The notes under the pieces are model-generated. The model was not told where the DNA came from and made no database searches. It worked only from the letters and a program-made list of their open reading frames with translations. This document shows positions 1-4,159 of a stretch of 5,121 nt of DNA, in pieces. Position 1 is the stretch's first letter, and each line of letters opens with the position of its first letter. The DNA lies in contig CAJUOF010000169.1 of NCBI GenBank assembly GCA_910587905.1, forward strand, positions 1-5,121. The letters run 5' to 3'. The stretch comes from an uncultured Lachnospiraceae bacterium. GTDB lineage: Bacteria; Bacillota_A; Clostridia; Lachnospirales; Lachnospiraceae. Position numbers and translations under genes: made by a program.

Positions 1-740
1 ACACTGTCCCTCATGGAACAGTGGCACAGGTGGAGCCTGGCCCCGGTCTCCTTCGCCAGAAGAATGTCCCTGGCCGCGATCACATCCTCCACCGCGTTGG
101 TGACACCGGAAAGTCCGAGGCTTCTTGAATACTCCGACTCATTGACGATCACAGTACCATGGATCATATTCTGGTCCTCGCAGTGGGCCAGCACCAGAAC
201 GTCTTCCTCTGCGGCAGTCTCCATGGCCTTCTTATAGAGCTTTGCATCCATGACGGACTTCCCGTCCTCGCTGATACAGGCCATACCCTCCCGCTTCATG
301 CCGACAATGTCTGTCAGCGCCTCTCCTTTCTGTCCCACAGTCACCGCCCCCACAAAAGAGACGTGGACCGGGCACTCCCGTCTGGCCCGCTCCCTCTGGG
401 CACGGATCTTCTCCGGCGAGTCGGTCACCGGATCTGTGTTGGGCATAGCGCAGATGGTCGTCACGCCCCCCTTTGCCGCCGCCAGACCGCCTGTGGCCAA
501 AGTCTCTTTATACTCAAAGCCCGGGTCCCGAAGGTGCACATGGAGATCCACGATCCCCGGCATCACATAGAGCCCCGTCCCGTCGATCACCCGGCAGGCT
601 TCCCCGCCTTTTGGCTCCCCGTCGGAAAAAGCTCCCGACTCCTGCACCCGGCAGATCTTCCCGTCCGCCACCAAAACGTCATAGATTCCGTCCCGCCCCG
701 TATCCGGATCAAGGACATGGCCGCCGCGAATCCATATCAT
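1..740 (-). CDS. pyrC: Dihydroorotase, class I (N-terminal 246 codons; runs off left edge)
   Basis: Dihydroorotase is a cytosolic zinc amidohydrolase that interconverts N-carbamoyl-aspartate and dihydroorotate, the third step of de novo pyrimidine synthesis. The minus-strand frame is open from an ATG at 740 to the edge. Visible motifs are the metal-binding HxH in VDLHVHLRDPG (H67, H69), substrate-binding R71 and N101 (in AMPNTDPVTD), D159 in SEDGK, H186 in LAHCED and H240 in HLCHCS. Their spacing matches the class I bacterial enzymes, with H59/H61/D151/H178/H231 offset by 8-9 residues. The family is about 425-430 residues long, so some 180 C-terminal residues, including the catalytic Asp, lie outside the window. 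The start is set by a perfect AGGAGG at 748-753, 7 nt upstream. It is 304 nt downstream of the antiporter and probably transcribed separately or by readthrough. Hydantoinase or allantoinase are less likely given the DPGFEYKET and PNT context. Confidence 0.93.
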   Translation of the reverse strand, partial: MIWIRGGHVLDPDTGRDGIYDVLVADGKICRVQESGAFSDGEPKGGEACRVIDGTGLYVMPGIVDLHVHLRDPGFEYKETLATGGLAAAKGGVTTICAMPNTDPVTDSPEKIRAQRERARRECPVHVSFVGAVTVGQKGEALTDIVGMKREGMACISEDGKSVMDAKLYKKAMETAAEEDVLVLAHCEDQNMIHGTVIVNESEYSRSLGLSGVTNAVEDVIAARDILLAKETGARLHLCHCSMRDS

Positions 741-778
741 AATACATCCTCCTCAATCAATTCCCTGAGTTCCCGCAT
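737..778 (-). CDS. Possible 13-residue leader peptide overlapping the pyrC start
   Basis: An ATG at 778 opens a frame reading MRELRELIEEDVL, whose TGA shares four bases with the pyrC start (ATGA overlap). This arrangement often gives translational coupling, and here the pyrC Shine-Dalgarno sits inside the mini-ORF. The peptide is rich in Glu, Leu and Arg and would form an amphipathic helix. The frame also stays open upstream to a TAG near 820, so a TTG at 793 could be an earlier start. I see no convincing Shine-Dalgarno for either start and no pyrimidine-specific codon run or attenuator hairpin. It may be chance. Confidence 0.25.
   Translation of the reverse strand: MRELRELIEEDVL
748..753 (-). 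promoter_or_regulatory. Ribosome binding site of pyrC
   Basis: On the minus strand this reads AGGAGG, a perfect Shine-Dalgarno core, 7 nt before the ATG at 740. It fixes the pyrC start. A second ATG at 747 is out of frame. The site lies inside a 13-codon mini-ORF whose stop overlaps the pyrC start. Confidence 0.85.
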
Positions 779-825
779 CTTATATTCTGTCAAAGATGTC
801 AGGAAGAAAAACGGTTTTTTCTAAG

Positions 826-928
826 CCGAAACCATTTGAAAGCCGCCGGTTCTTAGGAGGTTCCAAGCCTAAGCGCCGGAAGCTCCTTAGCACCGCTGCG
901 AGCTTTCAAGAGCGGAAGCGTGTTTCGG
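826..928. repeat. Nested inverted-repeat element (possible structured RNA)
   Basis: Several stems nest inside one another. An outer 7-bp stem pairs CCGAAAC (826-832) with GTTTCGG (922-928). An 8-bp stem pairs TTGAAAGC (836-843) with GCTTTCAA (902-909). An internal hairpin pairs CTTAGG (852-857) with CCTAAG (868-873) and continues across a 2x2 internal loop through CCGG (846-849) with CCGG (876-879). An alternative stem AGCTC (881-885) with GAGCT (900-904) competes with the 8-bp stem. Hairpin R follows 3 nt later, so the two may form one composite element. No protein reading frame on either strand has credible start signals across it. The function is unknown. Confidence 0.55.
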
Positions 929-931
929 TGT

Positions 932-983
932 GGCGCTGAGTGCCAGTGACACTCGTTTAGCGCCGACCGAAGTGGAACGTAGA
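932..983. repeat. Dispersed hairpin repeat R, copy 1
   Basis: A 52-nt unit matches positions 2460-2511 without gaps at 44 of 52 bases. It folds as a lower stem GGCGCT (932-937) with AGCGCC (959-964), an upper stem of 938-944 with 948-954 (one C-A mismatch at 943/949), an AGT loop, a GTTT bulge at 955-958, and a single-stranded tail beginning GACCGAAG. Differences from copy 2 largely keep the pairing. It lies in the nhaC-pyrC gap directly after the nested element. There is no T-tract, so it is not an obvious intrinsic terminator. Confidence 0.7.
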
Positions 984-1004
984 CAAAGAACCGCTTTTTC
1001 TTCC

Positions 1005-1034
1005 GAGTTTCTTCAGATAAAAATGCGGAAACTC
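1005..1034 (-). other. Stem-loop just downstream of the antiporter stop
   Basis: GAGTTTC (1005-1011) pairs with GAAACTC (1028-1034), giving a 7-bp stem with a 16-nt loop that begins 10 nt after the antiporter stop codon. On the minus strand the stem is followed by GGAAGAAAAAGC rather than a T-run, so intrinsic termination is not supported. It could stabilise the 3' end of the antiporter transcript. Confidence 0.35.
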
Positions 1035-1044
1035 AGGTGAATAC

Positions 1045-2331
1045 TCAATCTTTCTGCTTCCGCAAAAGGATAATGGCGATCACACTGATCCCCATCAGCA
1101 CCGGATAAAAGGTATAGGGAATGATCTCCAGAGGCGAGATCCCCGTCTGCCCCGCCGCCAGAAGAAGCTGGGCCCCGTAAGGGATCAGCCCCTGGGTCAC
1201 CGAGGCGAAAATATCCAGGAGGGAGGCCGACCGCCTGGGGGAGATCCCGTAGTCACTGCTGATCTCCTTGGCAATAGGGCCGGCGATCACGATGGCCACC
1301 GTGTTGTTGGCCGTCGCCATGTCCGTGAGCACCGCCAAAGCCGCGATTCCCAGCTCGCCGCCCTTCTTTCCCCTGATCCGCCTGTGAATCATATTCAGGA
1401 TACAGGCAATACCTCCGTTCTTCTTCACCAGCGCCACAATGGCCGCCACGATCATGGAGATCACCGTAATGTCATACATGGAAGTGACGCCGTCCCCCAT
1501 GACCTTGAACACATCCCCCAAGAGAATGGTTCCCGTCCCAAGGCCCGCAAAGACCGAGAGGATGGTCCCGCCGATCAGCACCAGAAACACGTTAAGCCCC
1601 GCCAGGGCTCCCACCAGGACCACCAGATAAGGAAGCACCTGCCACAGATTATAAGTCATGTCCGTGCTCACCTGATAAGAGACATTGCGGCTCACCACCA
1701 CGTAAATAATCAGCGAGACCACGGCCGCCGGAAGCACCAGGAAAAAATTCTCCCTGAACTTGTCCCGCATCTCACAGCCCTGGGTGCGGACCGCCGCAAT
1801 GGTGGTATCCGAGATCATCGAAAGATTGTCGCCGAACATGGCCCCGCTGACCACGGCCCCGATACAGATCGCCATGGAAAATCCCGTCTTCGCACTGATC
1901 CCCACGGCAATGGGGGCCAGAGTGCCGATGGTTCCCATGCTGGTGCCCATGGACACCGAGATAAAACAGCCGATCAGCATAAGGCCCGCCACCGCAATGC
2001 CGGGCGGCAGGATGGAGAGACCAAGGGCCACGGTGCTGTCCGCTCCCCCGGCCGCCGTCACCGTGCCGGAGAAAGCCCCGGCCGCCAGATAAATGAGGCA
2101 CATGGTGATGATGTCCTCATTGCCGATTCCCTCCGCCGCCGTCTTAAGCTTCTCCCCGAAAGACCGCTTCCTGTTCTGAAAAAAAGCCGCCACCAGCGCG
2201 ATCAAAAACGCCACAATGGCCGGCATCGCATAAAAATCTCCGCTCAAAAGCCCCACACCCAAAAACAGGAGCAGAAAAATCCCGATGGGCAGCAGCGCTC
2301 CCAGATTCCCCTTTTCCCTTAACTCATTCAT
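1045..2331 (-). CDS. Na+/H+ antiporter, NhaC family (428 aa, complete)
   Basis: A polytopic inner-membrane secondary transporter, probably exchanging Na+ for protons. About 11 hydrophobic segments span the protein. The NhaC-type signature is GDNLSMISDTT at residues 167-177, and other conserved stretches are SMGTSMGTIGTLAP (127-140), TDMATANNTVAI (336-347) and SVTQGLIPYGAQLL (377-390). Length fits the family. I chose the ATG at 2331 because GGGGAGG (2339-2345) lies 7 nt upstream and the encoded protein starts MNELREKGN before the first membrane helix. The frame is open back to 2418, but those 29 extra residues are encoded by repeat DNA. The substrate is not certain: relatives include malate/lactate exchangers such as MleN, so I give no gene symbol. 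It sits 281 nt after a small membrane-peptide gene and is likely transcribed on its own, although no clear promoter is visible in the repeats. Confidence 0.88.
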   Translation of the reverse strand: MNELREKGNLGALLPIGIFLLLFLGVGLLSGDFYAMPAIVAFLIALVAAFFQNRKRSFGEKLKTAAEGIGNEDIITMCLIYLAAGAFSGTVTAAGGADSTVALGLSILPPGIAVAGLMLIGCFISVSMGTSMGTIGTLAPIAVGISAKTGFSMAICIGAVVSGAMFGDNLSMISDTTIAAVRTQGCEMRDKFRENFFLVLPAAVVSLIIYVVVSRNVSYQVSTDMTYNLWQVLPYLVVLVGALAGLNVFLVLIGGTILSVFAGLGTGTILLGDVFKVMGDGVTSMYDITVISMIVAAIVALVKKNGGIACILNMIHRRIRGKKGGELGIAALAVLTDMATANNTVAIVIAGPIAKEISSDYGISPRRSASLLDIFASVTQGLIPYGAQLLLAAGQTGISPLEIIPYTFYPVLMGISVIAIILLRKQKD

Positions 2332-2338
2332 CACAAAT

Positions 2339-2345
2339 CCTCCCC
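2339..2345 (-). promoter_or_regulatory. Ribosome binding site that decides the antiporter start
   Basis: On the minus strand this reads GGGGAGG, 7 nt before the ATG at 2331. No comparable site precedes the upstream in-frame ATGs at 2418 and 2412, which argues for the shorter protein. Confidence 0.8.
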
Positions 2346-2367
2346 TTTTCTTCTGCGGAAAAACTTC

Positions 2368-2384
2368 TTTCCCCTGCTCACGCG
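2368..2384. repeat. Repeat Y, copy A (joined directly to X)
   Basis: The 17-nt unit beginning TTTCCCCTGCTC recurs at 2444-2460 with 15 of 17 bases identical; both differences are transitions. Here it runs straight into repeat X with no insert. Confidence 0.55.
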
Positions 2385-2422
2385 CCACTTTAGTGGCATA
2401 TTTCCCCTGCATCGGCATGTGC
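2382..2422. repeat. Repeat X, copy A
   Basis: This 41-nt unit matches 2520-2560 at 36 of 41 bases without gaps, and all five differences are transitions. It contains a small perfect hairpin, GCCAC TTTA GTGGC, at 2384-2397. The copy lies just upstream of the antiporter ribosome binding site. Confidence 0.65.
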
Positions 2423-2430
2423 GATCAAGT

Positions 2431-2451
2431 AGGGGAGCGCTCTTTTCCCCT
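2431..2451. repeat. Short inverted repeat in the spacer
   Basis: AGGGGA (2431-2436) pairs with TCCCCT (2446-2451) around a 9-nt loop that includes part of the palindrome AGCGCT. No T-tract follows on the minus strand, so a terminator role is not supported. Confidence 0.4.
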
Positions 2452-2460
2452 GCTCGTGCG
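2444..2460. repeat. Repeat Y, copy B (followed by R)
   Basis: Shares TTTCCCCTGCTC exactly with 2368-2379 and 15 of 17 bases overall. Unlike copy A it is separated from X by hairpin R and a short spacer. Confidence 0.55.
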
Positions 2461-2511
2461 GTGCTGTGTGCCAGTGGCACGCGTTCAGCACCGACCGAAG
2501 CGGAGCGTAGA
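2460..2511. repeat. Dispersed hairpin repeat R, copy 2
   Basis: Same 52-nt unit as 932-983. The lower stem is GGTGCT (2460-2465) with AGCACC (2487-2492), extendable by G2466-C2486. The upper stem includes a perfect GTGCC (2468-2472) with GGCAC (2476-2480) around an AGT loop. The tail GACCGAAGCGGAGCGTAGA matches copy 1 apart from two transitions. The surroundings differ completely from copy 1, so this is a dispersed unit rather than a duplicated locus. Confidence 0.7.
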
Positions 2512-2512
2512 A

Positions 2513-2555
2513 CGCCGATGCGCCACTTTGGTGACATACTTCCTCTGCATCGGCG
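2513..2555. repeat. Perfect 9-bp inverted repeat enclosing part of X copy B
   Basis: CGCCGATGC (2513-2521) is the exact reverse complement of GCATCGGCG (2547-2555). The enclosed 25 nt include the imperfect hairpin GCCAC TTTG GTGAC. The left arm comes from the R-X spacer and the right arm from X, so X copy A lacks the matching left arm and cannot form this stem. Confidence 0.55.
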
Positions 2556-2560
2556 TGTGC
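2520..2560. repeat. Repeat X, copy B
   Basis: Second copy of the 41-nt unit (36 of 41 identical to 2382-2422). It carries the right arm of the 2513-2555 inverted repeat and ends 3 nt before the terminator of the small membrane-peptide gene. Confidence 0.65.
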
Positions 2561-2563
2561 ATA

Positions 2564-2607
2564 AAAAGAGCCGCCGTAAACTTCTCATCCTTTACGACAG
2601 CTCTTTT
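2564..2607 (-). terminator. Intrinsic terminator after the small membrane-peptide gene (possibly bidirectional)
   Basis: AAAAGAGC (2564-2571) pairs with GCTCTTTT (2600-2607), followed inward by two C-A mismatches flanking one pair and then a 6-bp stem CGTAAA (2575-2580) with TTTACG (2591-2596); the loop is CTTCTCATCC. On the minus strand the stem ends in GGCTCTTTTTAT, a good T-tract, 5 nt after the small ORF's TAG. A shorter T-run on the plus side allows bidirectional action. Confidence 0.7.
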
Positions 2608-2612
2608 CCCGT

Positions 2613-2744
2613 CTAATCCTCTTCGTCCTCATCGACAACCGCCGCCGAAATACAGCTCACTGCGCTTACCACCGCAGTCACCGCCGCAACGATCACGATA
2701 AAAATGATCAGACCGATCAAAAAATAAAAAAGAAACGGATCCAT
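2613..2744 (-). CDS. Small single-pass membrane peptide, 43 aa
   Basis: I do not recognise this protein. The ATG at 2744 begins MDPFLFYFLIGLIIF, and residues 4-34 form a continuous hydrophobic stretch long enough for one membrane helix. It ends in the acidic tail VVDEDEED after a single Cys (C31), then TAG. No signal-peptidase motif is obvious, and the charge distribution (acidic C-terminus, few positive charges) leaves topology open. Support for a real gene comes from its surroundings: a GGTGGG ribosome site 7 nt upstream (2752-2757), an extended -10 promoter about 70 nt upstream of the start, and a stem-loop terminator right after the stop. This makes a self-contained monocistronic unit between dnaJ (108 nt away) and the antiporter. 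It could be a regulatory small protein or a toxin-like peptide, but no antitoxin RNA is evident. A chance ORF is possible. Confidence 0.6.
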   Translation of the reverse strand: MDPFLFYFLIGLIIFIVIVAAVTAVVSAVSCISAAVVDEDEED

Positions 2745-2751
2745 AAGCTTT

Positions 2752-2757
2752 CCCACC
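2752..2757 (-). promoter_or_regulatory. Ribosome binding site of the small membrane peptide
   Basis: Reads GGTGGG on the minus strand, 7 nt before the ATG. An overlapping AGGTGG (2756-2761) is 11 nt away. It is weaker than the other sites in this window. An AT palindrome, TAAAATTTTA (2762-2771), lies immediately upstream. Confidence 0.45.
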
Positions 2758-2780
2758 ACCTGTAAAATTTTAAAGACAGC

Positions 2781-2792
2781 GCCGCCTCCGGC
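2781..2792 (-). other. Small GC hairpin in the leader of the membrane-peptide mRNA
   Basis: GCCG (2781-2784) pairs with CGGC (2789-2792) around a 4-nt loop. It would lie in the predicted 5' untranslated region, about 20 nt upstream of the ribosome site. Too short to assign a role. Confidence 0.3.
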
Positions 2793-2820
2793 TCACCTGC
2801 CCGCTTAAGTTACTGGGACT

Positions 2821-2829
2821 ATCATAGCA
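2821..2829 (-). promoter_or_regulatory. Extended -10 promoter for the small membrane peptide
   Basis: The minus strand reads TGCTATGAT, one mismatch from the extended -10 consensus TGnTATAAT. The -35 region at about 17 nt spacing is only T-rich, which extended -10 promoters tolerate. Transcription would begin near 2814, giving a leader of about 70 nt. It lies 24 nt past the dnaJ stop, so the small gene need not depend on dnaJ transcription. Confidence 0.45.
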
Positions 2830-2852
2830 CACTTCTCCCGAAAAAGGAACCT

Positions 2853-3998
2853 TTACTTGTTAAAAAATCCTTTCTTTTTATGCTTTTCCTCCGGGGCCGG
2901 GGAAGGCGTCGTCTCTCCCATGGCCTCACGGAACTTCCAGAGTGTCTCCTTCTGCTCCTTATTTAACCGCTCCGGCACCTTCACCACCAGGGTCACATAA
3001 TGGTCCCCCCGCACGTCCTTATTCCGCAGGTAAGGCACGCCCTTGCCCTTTAAGCGGATCCGCGTGTCCGTCTGGGTGCCGGGCGCCACCGTATAAGCCA
3101 CCTCCCCGTCCACCGTCTTGATCCGGATCTCCCCGCCGAGGGCCGCCATGGTAAAGGAGATGGGAACCGTGGAGTAAATGCTGGTATCCTGGCGGCGGAA
3201 GGTCGGGTGCTCCGATACCACCACCTCCACCAGAAGGTCGCCCCGCCCGCCGCCGTTTACGCCCAGCTCGCCCTTGCCACGGATCCGCACGCTCTGGCCG
3301 TTGTCAATGCCCGCGGGGATCGACACGGAGATCCGTTTCTTAGAGCTGGTATGCCCCGTCCCCCGGCAGGCCGGACACTTTTCCTTGATGATCTTCCCGG
3401 TCCCGCCGCAGTCCGGACAGGCCTGCTCGCTGCGCACCATGCCAAACAGCGACTGCTGCGTATAGACCACCCGGCCCTTGCCGTTGCACTTGGGGCAGGT
3501 CTCCGGCTTGGTCCCCGGCTTGGCCCCGGTCCCGCCGCACTCCTTGCACTGGTCCCGGCTGGTCAGCTCGATCTCCTTCTCACAGCCAAACAGCGCCTCG
3601 TCAAACGTAATGCGGATCCTGGAGCGCAAGTTTGCCCCCCGCATGGGCCCGTTGTTTGCCCGGCTCCTTCTTCCGCCGCCAAAAAGGTCGCCGAAGATAT
3701 CGCCGAAAATGTCGCCCATATCCGCACTGTTGAAATCAAAACCGCCGAAGCCGCCTGCGCCGCCGCCCTCAAAGGCCGCGTGGCCAAACTGGTCATACTG
3801 CCTTCTCTTATCCGGGTCGCTAAGAACCGCATAGGCCTCCGAAGCCTCCTTAAACTTCGCCTCCGCCTCCGGATTCCCCTGATTGGTATCCGGATGATAT
3901 TTCTTCGCCAGGACCCGGTATGCCTTCTTTAACGCCGCATCGTCGGCATCCTTGGGCACGCCCAGTACCTCGTAATAATCTCTCTTACTCTCAGCCAC
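2853..3998 (-). CDS. dnaJ: Chaperone protein DnaJ (Hsp40), 381 aa, complete
   Basis: Cytosolic co-chaperone that binds unfolded proteins and stimulates ATP hydrolysis by DnaK. The J domain spans about residues 6-72 with the essential HPD at 35-37. A Gly/Phe-rich linker follows (about 73-110). The zinc-binding domain has all four CxxCxGxG motifs: CKECGGTG (151), CPKCNGKG (168), CPDCGGTG (194) and CPACRGTG (208). The C-terminal client-binding and dimerisation region runs from about 220 to 345, then a short Lys-rich tail ends HKKKGFFNK. Length is normal, and this is a full type I DnaJ. The start codon is GTG at 3998: the ribosome site fits it and the next in-frame ATG is residue 94, beyond the J domain. 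dnaK lies 161 nt upstream on the same strand, the usual heat-shock order. Confidence 0.97.
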   Translation of the reverse strand: MAESKRDYYEVLGVPKDADDAALKKAYRVLAKKYHPDTNQGNPEAEAKFKEASEAYAVLSDPDKRRQYDQFGHAAFEGGGAGGFGGFDFNSADMGDIFGDIFGDLFGGGRRSRANNGPMRGANLRSRIRITFDEALFGCEKEIELTSRDQCKECGGTGAKPGTKPETCPKCNGKGRVVYTQQSLFGMVRSEQACPDCGGTGKIIKEKCPACRGTGHTSSKKRISVSIPAGIDNGQSVRIRGKGELGVNGGGRGDLLVEVVVSEHPTFRRQDTSIYSTVPISFTMAALGGEIRIKTVDGEVAYTVAPGTQTDTRIRLKGKGVPYLRNKDVRGDHYVTLVVKVPERLNKEQKETLWKFREAMGETTPSPAPEEKHKKKGFFNK

Positions 3999-4004
3999 TT
4001 TTCC

Positions 4005-4010
4005 TCACCT
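4005..4010 (-). promoter_or_regulatory. Ribosome binding site supporting the GTG start of dnaJ
   Basis: Reads AGGTGA on the minus strand, complementary to the 16S rRNA 3' end, 6 nt before the GTG at 3998. An overlapping GAGG is 4 nt away. No ATG is available near it. Confidence 0.7.
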
Positions 4011-4039
4011 ATCCATAGTTAATTTACGCAAAGAATCCA

Positions 4040-4065
4040 AGGCAGGCCCCTTGCGGGGCCGCCCT
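4040..4065 (-). other. GC-rich hairpin in the dnaK-dnaJ spacer
   Basis: GGCCCC (4045-4050) pairs with GGGGCC (4055-4060); on the minus strand the loop is GCAA, a stable GNRA tetraloop. The stem extends through AGGC (4040-4043) with GCCCT (4061-4065) with small bulges. No T-tract follows on the minus strand, so it looks like an RNA stability or processing element between the two chaperone genes rather than a terminator. Confidence 0.5.
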
Positions 4066-4086
4066 GAATCCATAAGGGGGAGATAA

Positions 4087-4125
4087 AACCATCCGGCAGA
4101 GCCGTCACAGACATTGTCTGCCGGA
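4087..4125 (-). terminator. Terminator-like hairpin downstream of dnaK
   Basis: TCCGGCAGA (4092-4100) is the exact reverse complement of TCTGCCGGA (4117-4125), giving a 9-bp stem with a 16-nt loop; an alternative inner stem CAGACA with TGTCTG is possible. On the minus strand it is followed by TGGTTTTATC, a short T-run. It starts about 35 nt after the dnaK stop. A weak or partial terminator would let dnaK be expressed above dnaJ. Confidence 0.55.
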
Positions 4126-4159
4126 CATCTTGTAAGCAATCTTATCGTCGATCCTGCGG

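Larger units (their letters stand above)
741..1044. other. Intergenic region between the antiporter and pyrC (304 nt)
   Basis: This gap holds the pyrC ribosome binding site and mini-ORF (737-778), an AT-rich stretch at 781-820, a nested inverted-repeat element (826-928), one copy of hairpin R with its tail (932-983), and a 7-bp stem near the antiporter stop (1005-1034). No sigma-A promoter for pyrC is convincing. A TTGACA at 788-793 (minus) has no -10 at suitable spacing, and the adjacent TATAAG has only weak -35 candidates. Confidence 0.7.
2332..2612. other. Repeat-rich intergenic region before the antiporter gene
   Basis: This 281-nt gap is a mosaic of short repeats in plus-strand order Y (2368-2384), X (2382-2422), a spacer, Y (2444-2460), R (2460-2511), a short spacer, X (2520-2560), then a terminator stem-loop (2564-2607). 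Reading frames cross it because it has few stop codons, but they encode Arg/Cys-rich sequence from the repeats. I find no clear promoter for the antiporter here. Confidence 0.7.

Noticed and set aside
788..793. TTGACA (minus) as a -35 box for pyrC
   Set aside because: No -10-like hexamer lies 16-18 nt downstream; the nearby TATAAG is only 4 nt away.
159..824. 221-codon ORF on the plus strand
   Set aside because: It is antisense to pyrC, whose minus-strand frame has the full set of dihydroorotase motifs; the plus product is His/Pro/Arg-rich with no family features.
1384..2322. 312-codon ORF on the plus strand
   Set aside because: Antisense shadow of the antiporter gene. The product is extremely rich in His, Arg and Gln, typical of a reverse reading of hydrophobic codons.
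2368..2560. CRISPR array
   Set aside because: Only two copies of each unit, with unequal spacing and imperfect identity, and no cas genes in view.
2331..2588. 85-codon minus-strand ORF across the repeats
   Set aside because: It begins inside the terminator hairpin, is encoded almost wholly by repeats X, R and Y, and is Arg/Cys-rich. No credible ribosome site at usable spacing.
2285..2701. 138-codon plus-strand ORF over the repeat region
   Set aside because: It starts antisense to the antiporter, crosses the repeats and ends antisense to the small membrane peptide; no gene-like features.
3207..3932. 241-codon ORF on the plus strand
   Set aside because: Antisense shadow of dnaJ, which is unmistakable on the other strand.
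4012..4040. Promoter for dnaJ with TTGGAT and TATGGA (minus)
   Set aside because: Spacing is 17 nt but the -10 matches the consensus at only three positions, and the start of transcription would fall on the ribosome site.
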